A stretch of 64,000 nucleotides of DNA from NCBI GenBank assembly GCA_900470805.1, contig UCCA01000026.1, positions 53,542 to 117,541 on the forward strand, written 5' to 3'. This document shows positions 63,508 through 64,000 of this stretch, piece after piece. Under the pieces are notes generated by a model. That model made no database searches. It worked only from the letters and a program-made list of their open reading frames with translations, and had not been told where the DNA came from. This DNA is from Hyphomicrobiales bacterium. Its GTDB lineage: Bacteria > Pseudomonadota > Alphaproteobacteria > Rhizobiales > Rhizobiaceae. The stretch's first letter is position 1. Each line of letters starts with the position of its first letter. The translations under genes were made by a program, and so were the position numbers.

Positions 63508-64000
63508 AAGCAACGGTAAAACCTCAACGATCATCACCCAAACCACGACACGCCAAATCCCCACGCAGCGCTCCGGCCCGTGTCTCCACCATGCACTGCA
63601 CTCGGACGGGGCGCTGGAAACCACCTCGATAGAGTTTAGATAATATGGCGCCTTCCAGCGCCCCGCTCGGCGGTTTATGCCCGAACTCCGGTCTCTCTGC
63701 GACCGTCTTCCAACCTTCGCGACGGCGTTGTGTGCCTCACAGGCACGTCCAGGCTCTGCAACGGGAACACGTCTTGTCGACATGGATCCGCCAGCCACGG
63801 AGGGAGACCATTTTCTCGAACCCGGTGCGTGAGGTTTTGCGTCTCACCCTCACACCCCGCGCCGATCCCGCCTCGCCGGCACGCCTGCCGGTGTATCCGA
63901 TGACGGGACGCGGTCAGTTTAGGGAAGGGAGGGGTGACGGGGAAAATCGAAACGGAAACTTCTCGTAAGCCATTGATCTTGAACGATAGCCGCACCCGCA
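63508..64000. other. Gene-free tail with a 12-bp inverted repeat
   Basis: GGGGCGCTGGAA (63608-63619) and TTCCAGCGCCCC (63653-63664) form a perfect stem with a 33-base loop. Frames in this tail (for example 63091-63798 minus and 63645-63968 plus) lack ribosome sites and codon character. The segment looks like non-coding, possibly repeat-derived DNA. Confidence 0.5.

Noticed and set aside
63091..63968. Frames on both strands in the right-hand tail
   Set aside because: They cross palindromic repeats, lack ribosome sites and show no codon bias.

Overview
The window looks like a chromosomal segment of an alphaproteobacterium of the order Hyphomicrobiales, most likely Rhizobiaceae (Rhizobium, Agrobacterium, Neorhizobium or Ensifer type). 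Supporting points are the high GC content, the gene order rnpB-mraZ-rsmH-ftsL-ftsI-murEF-mraY-murD-ftsW-murGCB-ddl-ftsQAZ-lpxC-bamD-recN-ligA, an FtsZ of 573 residues with a long Pro/Gln linker, a btaA-btaB betaine-lipid pair, a PPi-type phosphofructokinase, a receptor ending in NWEEF, and a pair of rhizobial-type palindromic intergenic repeats near the right end. No tRNA, rRNA, CRISPR array, transposase or phage gene was seen.

Left part (1-18400): the end of an unknown gene, ettA, an ArsR-methyltransferase fusion regulator next to metF with a perfect palindrome at its start, and an overlooked 25-residue membrane peptide. Then come genes rich in peptidoglycan hydrolases: an MltB-type transglycosylase, a GH25 lysozyme lipoprotein, two related SLT-domain proteins and an amidase. 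Among them lie btaA-btaB (phosphorus-free membrane lipid, with a candidate Pho box), a NylB-like serine hydrolase, a LysE exporter, pfp and djlA. Two tandem FAD oxidoreductase paralogues follow.

Centre (18400-48500): the RNase P RNA gene, a long intergenic region with four CCCAT units at exact 10-bp period (candidate MraZ box), and the division and cell wall (dcw) cluster. Its genes build UDP-MurNAc-pentapeptide (MurB, C, D, E, F, Ddl), lipid I and II (MraY, MurG), polymerise and crosslink at the septum (FtsW, FtsI) and assemble the Z ring (FtsZ, A, Q, L). The cluster is split after murB by a metallophosphatase, an MHS transporter and an aquaporin. A promoter-like inverted repeat with a perfect TATAAT precedes ddl and probably restarts transcription. 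lpxC (lipid A) and bamD (outer-membrane assembly) extend the envelope theme; recN and ligA are DNA repair and replication genes.

Right part (48500-64000): mostly housekeeping and accessory single genes: GNAT acetyltransferase, DEDDh exonuclease, CreA, aldose epimerase, a CheW-receptor pair, SCO/SenC, an FAD monooxygenase, prmA, a 57-residue unrecognised protein with its own terminator, an aminopeptidase P, azlCD, DUF2164, pncA and a FucP/GluP-type sugar transporter. The last 900 bases are non-coding and repeat-rich. I did not find a clearly new multi-gene system. The most noteworthy items are regulatory sites and small genes.
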